Positions 21,301-33,206 of a stretch of 64,000 bases of DNA are shown piece after piece. How positions within the stretch are numbered: position 1 is the first letter of the stretch; the number at the start of each line of letters is the position of its first letter. Under the pieces are notes generated by a model, which was not told the origin of the DNA, did no database searches, and saw only the letters and a program-made list of their open reading frames with translations. The translations under genes and the position numbers were made by a program. This DNA is from Alisma plantago-aquatica (lineage: Eukaryota; Streptophyta; Magnoliopsida; Alismatales; Alismataceae). The stretch covers positions 301,025,558 to 301,089,557 of the forward strand of contig OY856409.1 in NCBI GenBank assembly GCA_963693085.1, in the 5' to 3' direction.

Positions 21301-21560
21301 TAGTAATATCTCCATGCCAATACTATTATGTACAGCCCTTAGAATCTCATTGCACATGACATTACTTTTGATTTTGTCAATACTGTCGACTTTCAAGTTG
21401 TTATCGTAATTCTTAAATGGATAATAGAACCTATCTCCGGGTCATTTCCTATGTTCCTCTGTATATCTTATAAATTGATCAAGACTAGTAATAAACTCTG
21501 GGGTGCAGTGATTTGGAATGGACATCCATGATCTATCTATTCTATGATCAAAGAGAAAAC
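18330..21560 (-). pseudogene. CACTA transposase TNP2 with DUF4218 and DUF4216 domains
   Basis: In order on the - strand: an N-terminal association segment (DRSWMSIPNHCTPEFI near 21550), a TNP2 N-terminal part (LYSGCSKLKQLSTALRLY, 21204-20992), the TNP2 core (ACPICEEDTDS near 20250; SHCIDVLHVEENVYGNIIGT near 19950), DUF4218 (RFTITMLCFFFNTLCSKVID and LEMYFPTLFFDIMVHI, 19768-19343) and DUF4216 (MNVMYYEGFDINEF, 19026-18720, ending near 18330). TNP2 catalyses excision and insertion of CACTA elements. The domain order is complete but many frameshifts and stops separate the pieces, so it is inactive. No start codon was assigned. Confidence 0.9.
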
Positions 21561-22788
21561 AAGTATTAGATTTTAGTATTTACATATTAAGGTTTATCAT
21601 TTAGGATTTAGGGACAAGAGTTTATAGATTAGGGTCAAGGGTTTATAGATTAGGAGTTATGGATTATGGTATAAAAATTAGGGTTTAGGTTTCAGTAATG
21701 AATGTGTGTATCACCTATCCCATTATTGAGCACCTAGTCTCACTAGTAATTGCATAATGTGTATTCGATTTTCAAGAAAATTTTGGAAGCATTTCCCCGT
21801 AGTTCTCCAAGTGCACCGATATAGATGGACAAATATCCACCTACATATGTACTTAAAGAACAAATGGGAAAGTGTTGATGAAACAACCTGAAAATCAAAT
21901 ACACATTATACACTTACATACTAAGTGAGATTAAGTGTTCAACAATAGTCCCAAACCAGGGAGTATCTAAGATTTACTCCTAATGAATAGATATTGAATG
22001 GATCTCTAGGCTAACAGAGAATTATATACCTATGATCTTAGTGTCATCATTTATATCATATGTACAAAAAATATACATTAATATAGGCTTAGAATAATTC
22101 ATACATTTTAAAGAAAATGTGGTCCAAGTTTCATGTTAATGATTTTGTTTCATCCAAAATTATGCACAAGGTTAAGGTTCATCAAGTCATGAAGTTAGAC
22201 ATCCAAATCTACATCTAATAAATTCATTTCATAATTTAAACAAAAATCCCAAACAAATACATCAACACACATGACATACTTTTTTTGCATATTCAATCAT
22301 ACTCACAATGCAAAAACAAACATTCCAACTATAACATACAATTTTTTATGTATTCATCCATACACACATTGCAAACCTAAACAAATGCTAGCTATGGATA
22401 AATGTATAAAAACAAGTAATGAAAAGGGACATATGCTCACCTTCAATAGCAGTGATGATGATGGGCGAGTAAGATGGTGGCGATCGCCCACTTGAGGTGA
22501 TAGTGGTGACGGTGGCTAGAGGTGCATGTGGTTAGAGGAGGTAGAGTAGGTTGGAGGTCCCTGCACCTAGAGGAGGCAGAGCAGGAGGCAGCAACGACGG
22601 CGGTGGCTAGAGGTGGTTGCAACTGTGGGAGAAGGAGTAGCTAGCGGTGGTGGCAGCAGTAAAGGCAAGTAGAGGCAGGAGCAGAACAAGCAGCAACAGT
22701 AGAGGCACGCAATCGCCAGAGAAGAACATCTAGGTATCACGCTGAAATAGGAAAGTGGGAAAGAAAAATTTTATGGGTTCTATTAAGG
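21561..22788 (-). other. CACTA 5' leader region, non-coding
   Basis: About 1.2 kb lies between the transposase start and the sub-terminal repeats. 21600-21690 holds short degenerate repeats of a 'gtttatagattaggg' type. 22460-22730 is GC-richer with 'ggtggc' and 'gaggcag' motifs. No protein is recognised. A promoter for the transposase would be expected here, but no clear TATA box is assigned. Confidence 0.5.
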
Positions 22789-23573
22789 CACTTAGTCGTC
22801 AGTTCTAAGAGAAAACTGACGACAATGTATATAGTCATCGGTTGCTTTAGCAAAAATGAAAACATAGTAAACAACATGTGGTCAATTTTAAAGAATAAAG
22901 CCGATGACAGAAATCCTAATCCAAAAAAATAAATCAACCTCAATCAGGAGACATTCGATGGTTTGTTTGAGATCAATTGATGAATAAGTCCACACTTAGT
23001 CGTCGGTCTAGTCAATAAAACTGATGAAAGAGGCCCTTACCCAAATAAAGAAAAGTTGACCTCATTATGACTGGATCGTCAGTTATGTAGAAAAAAGGAT
23101 GAATAAGAAGCAATTTGGAGGGGGGTGTTTTTGCGGGGATGTGGAAAGTATGTTTTATTGTCAGTTTGTTGACATCAAACTGATACCATTTGTATATTTT
23201 TTATGTGGTTTATAGGACTTCAATTTTGGTTTTGCTAGTTAAAAAATAATGACAAAAGTATTTTGGAGGAAAATTTTATTTTGACAAAGGTTTTTATTGT
23301 TGATCTTTGATAACTGACGCTAATCTTACAATTTTTGGAGGCAAAGTTTTTTCACTGAATAATTATACATCGCGGGTTATCTAAGATGTTAGTTTCACTA
23401 ATAGCCAATAGATGTTATAGAAAAAAGAGGCACTTCTGTCTTTTATAAATCAACAAGACTTGACCAATGGTGACAGTTTCTCTCTATAATCGACATTATT
23501 TAATATATCTTGTCGGTTTTTCTTTGGAACCAATGTTAGCAAAGTGACATTAGAGGTCAAAAATGTGCTAGTG
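22789..23573 (-). repeat. CACTA sub-terminal repeats and terminal inverted repeat
   Basis: CGTCAGTT-like motifs occur many times in both orientations (CGTCGGTC, GTCATCGGTT, AACTGACGAC). One pair forms a perfect 10-bp stem at 22795-22823 (GTCGTCAGTT/AACTGACGAC). In CACTA elements such motifs are binding sites for the element's own protein. The terminal repeat occupies 23555-23573. Confidence 0.75.
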
Positions 23574-23589
23574 TTTTGATCAATTTACG

Positions 23590-23950
23590 TCTATTTTTAT
23601 TCTTCGACGCACATTTTTTGTCATTTAATGTGTTTTAACACTTTGCACCCACTTTTGATCAATTGTGTTCATTGTGTTGGTCTTTTGATGTTCATTTTTA
23701 CTCTTTTGATGCATACTTTTATCATTCTGGAGACCGATCTTTGTTTTGGACAACTACATGCCTATTTTGAAAATTTTCAGCCTACTTTTAGTTTTGTTGC
23801 ACCTACTTTTGATCATTTTATTACCAAAATGGTGATATGCACCCAAAAATGACTAAAAGCCCAGAAAAATGGCGAAAATGCGCCCACAATTGATAAAAGT
23901 GCCAACAAATGGCAAAATAGCCCAAAAATGATGAATATGTGCTGAGAAAA
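23590..23950. repeat. Degenerate repeat of about 20 bp that switches strand near 23822
   Basis: From 23590 to 23820 the text is a loose series such as 'gcacccacttttgatcaatt'. From 23825 to 23950 the same kind of unit appears as its complement ('aaaatggtgatatgcaccc', 'aattgataaaagtgcc'). The result is a long imperfect foldback built of tandem units. No coding function. Confidence 0.5.
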
Positions 23951-23972
23951 TGGTGAAATGTGTGTGTACATT

Positions 23973-24245
23973 ACTTCCCTCCTCTTCCTCATACTTCTCT
24001 CCTCTTTCTTCATTACTTCCCTCCTATTTTCTCATACTTCTCTCCTCTTTCTTCATTGCTTCCCTCCTCTTCCCCTTCTTTTGTTACTTTCCTCATCTCT
24101 CCATCCTCTCATTACTTCTCTCCTCTCCCCCTTTTCTTATTACTTCCCTCTTCTTCCCTCAATACTTCCCTCTTTTTCCCTTTTTCTCATTACTTCTCTC
24201 CTCTTTTCTTTTTTCTCCTTAACTTCCATCCTCTTTTATTTTTCT
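23973..24245. repeat. Polypyrimidine tract (C/T-rich, + strand)
   Basis: About 270 bp of almost uninterrupted C and T with short units such as 'acttctctcctcttt'. The open frames across it encode only Ser/Leu/Phe-rich low-complexity text and are not genes. Confidence 0.9.
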
Positions 24246-24665
24246 ATCTATCTAAAAAGAGATCAAAAAGAGAAAACAAAAAAAGGGTGAGGAGTGACGG
24301 ACAGTCGATGGGGACCATTGGATAGGTGGAGAGTGAATTAGTGGGTAAAAGGAAAGGGGAGTTGGGACCAATAGGTAGGGGGTGAGGGGAGTGGGGATGA
24401 GTTATTTGGGTAGGTGATTTTGGGTACACATAAGATGTGTATAAGGGGGGTGAACATGCCCAAAATTTAGTCCTATTGTATACAAGGTTCCAACGAGTTG
24501 AGGCTTCCTATACACACCTCACATCGTACTCACTATTATCATTAATGTTGTTCTTATGTCTTGACTCCTACTTAGGTTAGACTAAACCTTGTACACTATT
24601 CCTGGTGTTAGAACAAAGAATTATGCATCATCTAAAGATCGGGGAAGTCCGCGTAGGGGGAGGTC

Positions 24666-24667
<2 letters not shown>
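24246..24667. other. Unrecognised intergenic stretch
   Basis: A purine-rich G/A section (24255-24420) faces the polypyrimidine tract, followed by about 250 bp of ordinary sequence. I recognise no gene or element. Confidence 0.4.
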
Positions 24668-24722
<55 letters not shown>

Positions 24723-24746
<24 letters not shown>

Positions 24747-25149
24747 TTCAGGCTAGAATACACTTGAGTGTACAGATCACGCCGTACACCTCAATGGTGT
24801 TTGCCTATCTAGACCATGTTTTTCCAAAATCTAATCTATTGATATTCATGGTTACAATAATAATAGGTCACATACAAAATTTGAACTCATTTGGATGAGT
24901 GTAAGTCACTCATCCAAGGACAACAAAATCGACACACAAAACTAATTTGAAATACATGCTTTTTTCCTCCTTTAGATGCACGACCTATACATGTCCAAAT
25001 GAGCTAAAATTTATTATATAGTATGTTCTTAGGATAATTAATAAGATCAACTGTTTAGATTTTTCAAAAATTTATTACATCTTCAAAAATGACTGAGGTG
25101 TACGGTGCCTCCGGTACGCTTGAGTGTACTAGCCTGATTCTCTCTCTCT
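24723..25149. mobile_element. TA-tract MITE family 1, copy 1
   Basis: The left arm is (GA)n then TTCAGGCTAGAATACACTTG. The right arm is its near inverse, CGCTTGAGTGTACTAGCCTG then ATTCTCTCTCTC. The body is non-coding and about 430 bp. It is flanked by TA tracts on both sides, as in the rice Micron type of MITE. Confidence 0.75.
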
Positions 25150-25212
25150 ATATATATATATGTGTGTGTGTGTATGTATATATGTATATATATATTTATA
25201 TATATATGTATA

Positions 25213-25248
<36 letters not shown>

Positions 25249-25252
<4 letters not shown>

Positions 25253-25679
25253 GAGAGAGACAGAGTCGGGCTAGAATATACTCGAATGTACAGATCACGC
25301 CATCCACCCCAATGGTGTTTGCCTATCTAGACCATGTATTTCCAAAATCTAATCCATTAAACTTCATGGTTACAATAATAATAGGTCACATACAAAATTT
25401 GAACTCATTTGGATGAGTGTAAGTCACTCATCCAAGGACAACAAAATCAACGCACAAAACTAATTTAAAATACATGATTTTTGCCTCCTTTATATGCATG
25501 ACCTATAAGTGTCTAAATGAGCTAAATTTTATTATAGAGTATGTTCTTATGATATTTAAGAAGATGAATGGTTTAGATTTTTCAAAAACATATTGCATCT
25601 TCAAAAATGACTGAGGTGTACGGTGCCTCCGGTACACTCAAGTGTACACTAGTCTGACTCTCTCTCCCTCTCTCTCTCT
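25249..25679. mobile_element. TA-tract MITE family 1, copy 2
   Basis: It begins GACAGAGAGAGACAGAGTCG then GGCTAGAATATACTCG, and ends ACACTAGTCTGACTC followed by (TC)n. The body is clearly homologous to copy 1 throughout ('ggatgagtgtaagtcactca', 'aaaatgactgaggtgtac'). Confidence 0.8.
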
Positions 25680-25720
25680 ATATATATATATATGTATAAT
25701 TATATAATTATATATATATA

Positions 25721-25885
25721 CATTTGTTATGTACTTTTCCCATATTTACTTTTTTAGTTGTATAGTTACTATTTTTATCAACATAGTTACTTTTTTGTTT
25801 ACGTAATTACTTTCCTAGCCAAATAGTTACTGTTTTGGCTGACAGGTAGTGAATTCCAGGCTATCCGCACATGTATTGAATGAAC

Positions 25886-25889
<4 letters not shown>
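25721..25889. mobile_element. TA-tract MITE family 2, partial copy
   Basis: It contains repeated 'atagttacttttttg' units and ends TATTGAATGAACGCCA against a TA tract. The end matches the right terminus of the fuller copy at 25961-26294. The left terminus is missing. Confidence 0.55.
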
Positions 25890-25960
<71 letters not shown>

Positions 25961-25963
<3 letters not shown>

Positions 25964-26289
25964 GCCCATCTTTATTGCCCGCGCGGGTAGCTACCCGCCC
26001 ACCCTTCCGACCATTTTTTTTTTAATTTGCAATTGTAGAGGACTATTTTGTCTAGCTCTTCAAAACATTTTAGCCAAAAATAATATCATTTTCTCCTCCA
26101 AAATCAAAAAACTCATCCTTATATATATCTTTTGTATATTTTGTACATAGTTACTCTTTTATTCGTGTAGTTACTTTTTGTTCACCATAGTTACGTTTTT
26201 TATAGCAGAGTTACTTTTTTGGCCAGGAGAGTTACTTTTTTGGCTGCCGGGTAGCAAAAATCCAAGCTACCCGTGCGGGCAACGAATGA

Positions 26290-26294
<5 letters not shown>
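25961..26294. mobile_element. TA-tract MITE family 2, fuller copy
   Basis: The left end (TGGGCCCATC, then TTGCCCGCGCGGGTAGCT) and the inverse of the right end (TGGCATTCATTCGTTGCCCG, then CACGGGTAGCTTGG) form imperfect inverted repeats over 334 bp. Inside are about five units of 'agttacttttttggc'. TA tracts flank it. Confidence 0.6.
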
Positions 26295-26332
<38 letters not shown>

Positions 26333-26359
<27 letters not shown>

Positions 26360-26759
26360 TAAAGAGAGAGAGAGTCATGCTAGAATACACTCGAGTGTAC
26401 AGATTGCACAAATACACTCAAGTGTGTTTGCATATCAAGACTATTTTTTGTAAAATGTAAGCCATTGATCTTCATTGTCATACTATAACTAGGCTACATA
26501 CAAATTTTGAGCACATTTGGATGAGTGTAAGTCACTCATCCAAGGGCAACAAATTCAACGTGTGAAACTAATTTGAAATGTAAAATTTTGCGGTCTTTAT
26601 AACATGACCTATAAATGTCCAAATGTGCTCAAATTTTGCATATGAGCTATTCACAAGATGTTCAAGAAGATCAATGGATTAGATTTTTGAAAAAATTATT
26701 GCATCATAAAAAACTAGTTGAGTGTATTCTGCTCTGAATACACTCGAGTGTATTCCAGC

Positions 26760-26764
<5 letters not shown>
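26333..26764. mobile_element. TA-tract MITE family 1, copy 3
   Basis: It begins with (GA)n and GTCATGCTAGAATACACTCG and ends CACTCGAGTGTATTCCAGCC then TAAC. It is more diverged than copies 1 and 2 and its right arm lacks the (TC)n stretch. Confidence 0.75.
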
Positions 26765-26845
<81 letters not shown>

Positions 26846-26859
26846 CCTGATTTTAACAA

Positions 26860-27330
26860 AAAAGGAGGAAGAAAAAAATTGAATTAAGGAGTCATTTGGA
26901 TTCAGTCATGTATGACGTAGATATAATTTTTCATGAAAGAGAAAGTGTCGATATAATGAGGCTAGTCTCTATATGGAGGGTGGGAATCACATAAACCAAC
27001 AATTGACAAACTCATTTTATGATGCCCCTTGTATAATGGACCTAGTCTAGCTGACCCAGCGCCACCCCAGCCCACCCCTAACATGTACTTGCCACAACAA
27101 CCCATCCTCCCACATAAGAAATAAATAATCATAGCATACAAGTTTCCAACAACATTGAAATTATGTATTGATAGCATCAAACTATGCAGAATGCATAGCT
27201 GACAAACCAAGGGAAGTGAGTAATGGTTCCACACAACATCTATGATGTTGGACATATGAAGTTAGTCCTTGCATTTTATCTGGTGTGAGAATAATAGACT
27301 TAGATTTCTAGTCCTTATAGATATCTAGGA
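26860..27330. other. Unrecognised stretch
   Basis: AT-rich non-coding sequence after the last TA tract. Short open frames here have no recognisable content. Confidence 0.4.
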
Positions 27331-27339
27331 TTGAAATTT

Positions 27340-27860
27340 TCCTAGCTTCATTTGTGCCTTCCATAGAATTTTTTGCACCATAAACAAATTTTTTATCAAT
27401 TTCACATAGATGTCATATAGTTGCAAGCATGCAAAAATCATATCTGCAATAGTAGGCAATGAAGGAATGAGCCTCCCATCTTTAATTTGTAATATATAGA
27501 GAAATTAGAGCTATACATGAGATGACCGACTTGTTTTGTTAATGAGTCAATACTCCACAAAAGTGTTTATGAAATCTCTATATGTAGAGTGATTTCTTGC
27601 TTAGAACAAACTTGGTTTACCTTTTTTTTTCTTAAAACCCTTTGGCCGTTACATGTTTACTCTCTTTTTTAGATCACCATGCAAGAATGTTGTCTTCATG
27701 TCATTCTACAACACTTCAAAATGTCTTAAACAATTACAGCTTAGATGAGAGTGTGAACCAAAATTATAATTGGTCATTGGTAAAATGAAATAATCGTACT
27801 CAACTCATGTAGTTTGATTGTCCTCTAAAAGTGAGATGACGAACAATATAGAACTCTTCT
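27340..27860 (-). pseudogene. Copia reverse transcriptase relic
   Basis: On the - strand near 27720-27660 the text reads NDMKTTFLHGDLKKRVNM, the copia RT block with its first catalytic Asp (here Asn-Asp before Met). KKSLYI follows near 27590, and a degraded piece near 27440-27340 (MIFACLQLYDIYVKLIKNL) resembles the part after YVDD. Many stops and frameshifts are present, with no LTRs nearby. It is much older than the other copia copies here. Confidence 0.5.
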
Positions 27861-30800
27861 CTGCCTTTCTTGATAGTTTCACCATTCAATTCCATTTTTT
27901 CGACCTCTAATCCATCTAGAATAGTATAAATAATTTGATTGAGATGAATATCTTGAGTCAAAAAGAAGACATTAGTTCATTGATACTAGATGAAAAGTGT
28001 CTTGTTATTAATAAAAATAGTTCTTGTTTTATGCATTTAAAAACATTCAATTATGTTTGGATTAAATTGTGAAATGGAATTTTATACATGGTTTTTCTGA
28101 GATAAGTGAGAATAAGTATTAATCTGAAGTTGAAAAATGCTAACAAGACAAGATGTGATATGAGTTGATACCATTGAGCTTGATTTAATGTTGATTTTTT
28201 TTCTATTCTTGCATTTGATTGGTATTAATTGTTGATTAAAATATTGTTGAATATGATTTACACATACCATTATTTGAGAAATCTAATATGTTAATTAGTT
28301 TCTACTATAAATATTGTATAATATATATAATCTCACTTTTACTTGGTTTTCTCAATTAGTGTTGTTGGTATAATGTGTTGTATATGAACCAACTTAGCTA
28401 ATATTTTTAGTACTTGATATTTCATATAAATTGAAAAGACTATTTATTACCCTTGAATAAATTATGAGAAAGTGAACTTCCATTTATCTCATCCATCTTC
28501 TTTTGGCTTATCTCGTCCATCTTTGAATCAAAATGAGAAGGTTGATAGTGGTATTCAAGTTTTTAGTTATCACATGTTTTGAAGTTAATTAAGGATTTCA
28601 AATGCTAGTTATTGTATATTCTCTCATTTGAGGACTTGAGGGTTTATGATGGGTTAGCATGTGGGGCCTATCTAATTGGTTATTCTAGGGTTGAATGAGA
28701 AGGTGTATCTCTATAGATTTTAGATAACATGATCCATAAGATGAGGAGAAGTGATATTTTTGTAGTGAATGTCCTTTAGTAACATCATGGTTTCAAAGAA
28801 GTTTAGTGAGGGCTCAATGATAAAATGCAATGCAATTACAATGTTTGGTTCTAGAATTGTTGGATCGAAATGTCATAAGGAGGGGGAATTTTGAGGAACC
28901 ATTTTTTTGTTATCTCCGTAACCCTTATTTACTTAACTCTTTCTTTTATTCATGGTTGATTATTGTTGTTATTATCTATAATGTTAGCCTAGGAATTATT
29001 TGAGTATCATGTACTTTGAGATTCTTGAATAAGGTTTGGTGGGTAAAAACCCTAATTCCTAAGAGATTTGGGGTTTCAGTGTAAAATAGAGTATATGAAA
29101 TGAGAAAGAGAATCGAATACCCAATTTTAAAAATTCTACAAGTGATATCAACAAATTCATAGTTACAAAACTATATTTAGACGTTTGTTTGGTTTTAGAT
29201 TTTTTTAACCAATTGGATTTTACTCAAAGAAAGTTTAGCAAACCAAAAAATAGCTTGATAGGACTCTGATTTTCTGATACTTGTGGTAAGAAAATATGGC
29301 CAACCACATTTATGTCCATTATAGTGTTGGTTGGACTTTCCCCATAGGTGTCCCGTAGAGAAATAGGTTTATAGTGGGTAGATTGTAGGTCAGCAAAAAT
29401 CTTTCTCAATAAGTCCAACCAACTAAATAAAAATAAATGTAGGAAAGGATAAAACTAAATCTTGCATGTACCTTAACAACCTATTAAGGTCCTAGATCAT
29501 AAAATTCAATTCATTTACATCGTCTATCCATAAGAAGCTTGGATTCACACTATAGATGTGAGATTAGAGTTTTTTTCAAGAGCTTTTTCTATCATATCTA
29601 GATCAGTGTATGATAGTTTTTGACGTTATCCTTATTTGATATATGGTTTTTAGTTAGAGTTTTTGTGTAGTCATGCTAGGCTTGAATTTATGTGGAATTT
29701 ATGAAGTTTCATCTAATTGATTCCATTCCTCCTTTGGTTTCCTTCCTTCAAGCTAATCTAAAACATGACTAGGTGTTGGATCCTAACTCTAGGATTTTCA
29801 CAAAGCTTTGGTTGGTGCATGAGAGAAATATCTAGATTCAACTACTTGGTCCCTTGTTTGTGAGTGATCGAGTCCCCATTTTGATATGTAATTGTGTTTA
29901 CATCACCCAAAGGTTGACTATTTCTCATACCAATGAATTCTAGGGTTTCACTAAATTTTAGTGAAGTGATAAGATATTTCAAATTTATTTGAACTATCAT
30001 TTTTTAGTTAGCTAGTGGAGTTAAAAATGAATTGATGAATTTGATCTATTATAATGATTTATGTAATTTTTATCTAGTAATGCAAATTAGTGATGAAATT
30101 GTATATAATATTTTTAGTTAATGAAAATGTTTAACAAAAAAATATAATATCATGTTTCTTATAAACATACTAAGTTCTAATGTTAATAATTTAACTGCAA
30201 TTTATAGTATTAGTATGAATTTATGCCATAGTTAAATAAGAACTTTTGAAATAAGTATGATAGGATACTCGTATAAGTGGAACCTTGATTATATTTTCTA
30301 ACAAATAGTAACATCATGAATGTAATGTTTCTATCTTATATAAATTGCATATTTATTTTCATACCATCATTATGATTTATGAAAACATAATATCACTAAC
30401 AACCAAATTTTATGCCTATATCCAAATCTAGTATTTTATTCAAAAATAAGATTCAAGTTCATGTAACTTTTGATTCTTCCTTTCCATGAAATTTATTGGG
30501 GTAATAAGTAAATTGAAACCTTAGTTTTAGAGTTAGAAGTCTTGAGAAATATAGATATTCTCCTTTCAACCTAGATTGAGATTAAGTGAGGGTAGATGAT
30601 ATCAAATAACTAAGAAACATACTCTTCCAAAACTGGATTCATTTCTCTACTATTAACTCGATATGCCAGGGTGATCTAAAATCTTATTCTTGAATTAACA
30701 TAAAAGGTCATGCTAATGCTTCGTTAGATCAAACTCAAACACCCTTTTCATTCAAAAGGCCAACGGTAGAATTAGGAGTTAAGTTCCCCAAATATGTCCC

Positions 30801-31635
30801 TAAATTGACTAATCCCCGCAAGTCATTATGTTGTGTACTCTTAAATTAGCAAGATCAAATTTAAAAGGTAAGGGTACATAGAGACCAATATTCAACTTAT
30901 TCATGTGAGAATTTTTCTAAACTCACTTTTTGCACTAGATAAATATGGATTAAAACTCGAAAATTTAATTTTTATGCCATGTCATAAAAGAATGTCTATT
31001 CCTAGAAAGATTTTTGAATTATTCCCATAATAACTCTAGATAGAAATGGACATCAAAACAAAAATGTATGCTCATGAGAACAAAAATATTTAAACAAAAA
31101 CATATTATTTGGCAATGAAGCAAAGATGTAGTGGTAAAGATGCAAGGTTTGATTAAGGATAGATGCACTATTTCATTGTTTTATCCCCCACAAGTTTGAA
31201 TGTTGACATTGTCACCAATGTGAAAAACAAAGAGATAAGAAAACGTTATGTGAAGGAGAGAGTAACAAAGTTGGATGTGAAGTTACTGCCTTCCCTTCAT
31301 TAAAGGTGCAGGCTTGCTAAAGGGCATACTTCAAAAAATCTAATATCACTCATTAGCTCATTTACATTTTGAGGAGAGAAAGTACAAAAATATATGTTTC
31401 CTTAATCTCTCCCTTCAAATAAATTATTTAATTGAAAATCAGCCTTTGTCGATTTCACCGACTTTGGAATTTGTGGTATCAATTTCTTACTATGATTCCA
31501 TACTTCCATTTTGTGAACAAATATGATGCCACCTATATAATGTCAGTGGTATCAAGATTTTCCTATAAACAAGCATGATAAACAAACAAGCCACAATACC
31601 TTATTCACCTGCAAGTGCAGATCAAAATATTTTGA
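27861..31635. other. AT-rich stretch, nothing recognised
   Basis: About 3.8 kb of AT-rich DNA with no open frame of recognisable content and no repeat I can pair by eye. The part next to 31640 would be the 3' untranslated region or LTR of the gypsy element on the - strand, but no LTR border could be found. Confidence 0.4.
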
Positions 31636-31639
31636 GGAA

Positions 31640-33206
31640 AGACAAACATGTGGGTTATCTCCCACCAAGTGCCCTTGTTTAGTCATAGAATCAACTCGAT
31701 CACCAAAAGTCACATGATGTATAAAAGTTGAATCTCCTCATTATCACCAACTAACCCTCCCTCACAATAATATTTCAATCTATGGTCATTGTTTTGGAAA
31801 ATATTTGAATCATCACTCCATTCTACTGCTCCATGAGGGTACACCTTGACTACTATGTAGGGGCATCTCCATCTAGACCTCAATTTCGTTGGGTGCAATT
31901 TTAACCTCGAATTGAATAGTAAAACCTTTTTCCATGGCTTTAATGTCTTATGTAATATGTTCCTATCATGAATCCTCTTTTTATGGTATTTATATAGTAT
32001 ATAATTTTCATAGGCATCTAGCATAATATCATTCAACTTATTCAATTCAAGCTTTCATTTTATAGATGCAGAGGAACGATCTAGCTTTCATTTCTTAATC
32101 ATACACATAGCATTGTGCTCAAATTTGATTGGAAAACGACACACCCTTCCATAATCAATCTATATGGTGTGGCTCCTATGGGTATCTTAAAATCTGTTTG
32201 ATACGCCCAAAGGGTGTCATTGAGTTGCATACTCTAATTAGTTATTCTATTAAAGATAGTTTTCTCTAAGTTCCTTTTCTCTCTCTATTGGAAACATCAA
32301 CTTGTCCTTGTATTTGGGGTGACATGGTGTGCCAACTTGGTTTGAAACTCCATATTTCTTTAACAATGCATTCAAGTGGCGTTTTATGATGTGTGAAGCC
32401 TCATCACTTATGATCATCCTAGGAATCTTGAATCTGCAAAAAATGTTATTGTTTACAAACCTACAAATAGCATGTACATCATTAGTTTGTGGGTATGTCC
32501 TCATCCCATTTTGAGACATAATCAACAACCAATAAAATATAAAGATTAGAATTGGATTAAACAAATGGTCTAATGAAATGGATTCCCCATAAATCAAAAG
32601 TTTCCACTTCCTGAAATACAATGAGGGGCATTTTGTATCTCTTTGATAAGTTACCAGTTTGTTGACATGTATCACATTGATTTACCAACTTATGTGCATA
32701 TGTGAACAAGGTTGACCAACATAAGTTGCACACTAAGACCTTGGCCTCCGTCCTAGAGCCCGCATAATGTCCACATATTAGTAGTGAATGACAATAAGCA
32801 AGGATGTTCTCCATCTCCCATTCAGGAACACATTGTAAAACTATGTCGTCTCCACATTAGGATCATGACTATAATGACTTAAAGAATAAAAGAAACTTCT
32901 TCCTATCTTATGTAGTCCAATCACCAGGCATTACCCCACTTGCTAAATAGTTCAAAAAATTAGAATACCAGAGGTCCCTACGTTTGACAACCATAATTGC
33001 TCAACAGGAAAAGTTTCATGAATTTGCACCTCTAATCCAATCTCATCTATTCTATTCAGGCAAGAAAGATGATTTTCCATAACATTCTCAATGTTGGCTT
33101 TGTCCCTAATATCTATATAAAATTCTTGTAAAAGCAAGATCCAATGTATCAACCAGGGTTTGGCCTCTTTTTTTGAAGTAAAAACTTTATCGTGGCATGG
33201 TAAGTC
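31640..33206 (-). pseudogene. Athila/Tat-like gypsy pol, RNase H end and integrase
   Basis: Read on the - strand, 33206-32952 holds the RNase H end (KKEAKPWLIHWILLLQEFYI, ENVMENHLSCL). 32814-32557 holds the zinc-binding and pre-core part of integrase (CDTCQQTGNLSKR, WGIHFIRPF, where the usual Asp is His). 32514-32250 holds the core (PRMIISDEASHI, LLKKYGVSNQVGTPCHPKYK) with a frameshift before the Glu region. 32045-31710 holds the C-terminal part (LKPWKKVLLFNSRLKLHPTK, LRSRWRCPYIVVKVYPHGAV). A 'gggcacttggtgggagataaccca' motif near 31650 follows pol, as in this lineage. It continues at 43182-44597, split by the copia element. Confidence 0.85.

Larger units (their letters stand above)
17497..23573 (-). 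mobile_element. CACTA (En/Spm) DNA transposon, decayed, one end missing
   Basis: The right end, read on the - strand, starts CACTAGCACATTTTTGACC (23573 downwards), a typical CACTA terminal inverted repeat. The next 0.8 kb holds sub-terminal CGTCAGTT motifs in both orientations. Downstream on the - strand lie a long leader, a TNP2-type transposase (21560-18330) and a second, smaller coding unit (18236-17684). No matching CACTA terminus is seen at the left. The element stops where the Sirevirus 3' LTR begins, so the Sirevirus or a later deletion removed that end. Confidence 0.85.
24669..26842. repeat. (TA)n microsatellite and MITE mosaic
   Basis: Long TA tracts lie at about 24669-24722, 25150-25248, 25680-25720, 25890-25960, 26295-26332 and 26765-26842. 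Between them lie three copies of one MITE family and two of another. Open frames across the tracts encode only alternating Tyr and Ile and are not genes. Confidence 0.9.

Noticed and set aside
21590..21710. Interstitial telomere repeat
   Set aside because: TTAGGG-like words occur but there is no run of the plant unit TTTAGGG; the units are about 16-21 bp and degenerate.
23950..24325. Overlapping ORFs of 90-121 codons as genes
   Set aside because: They translate a polypyrimidine tract in three frames and have no recognisable protein features.
24605..25416. ORFs rich in Tyr-Ile
   Set aside because: They are translations of TA microsatellites in either strand. The same applies to 26178-26453 and 40656-40911.
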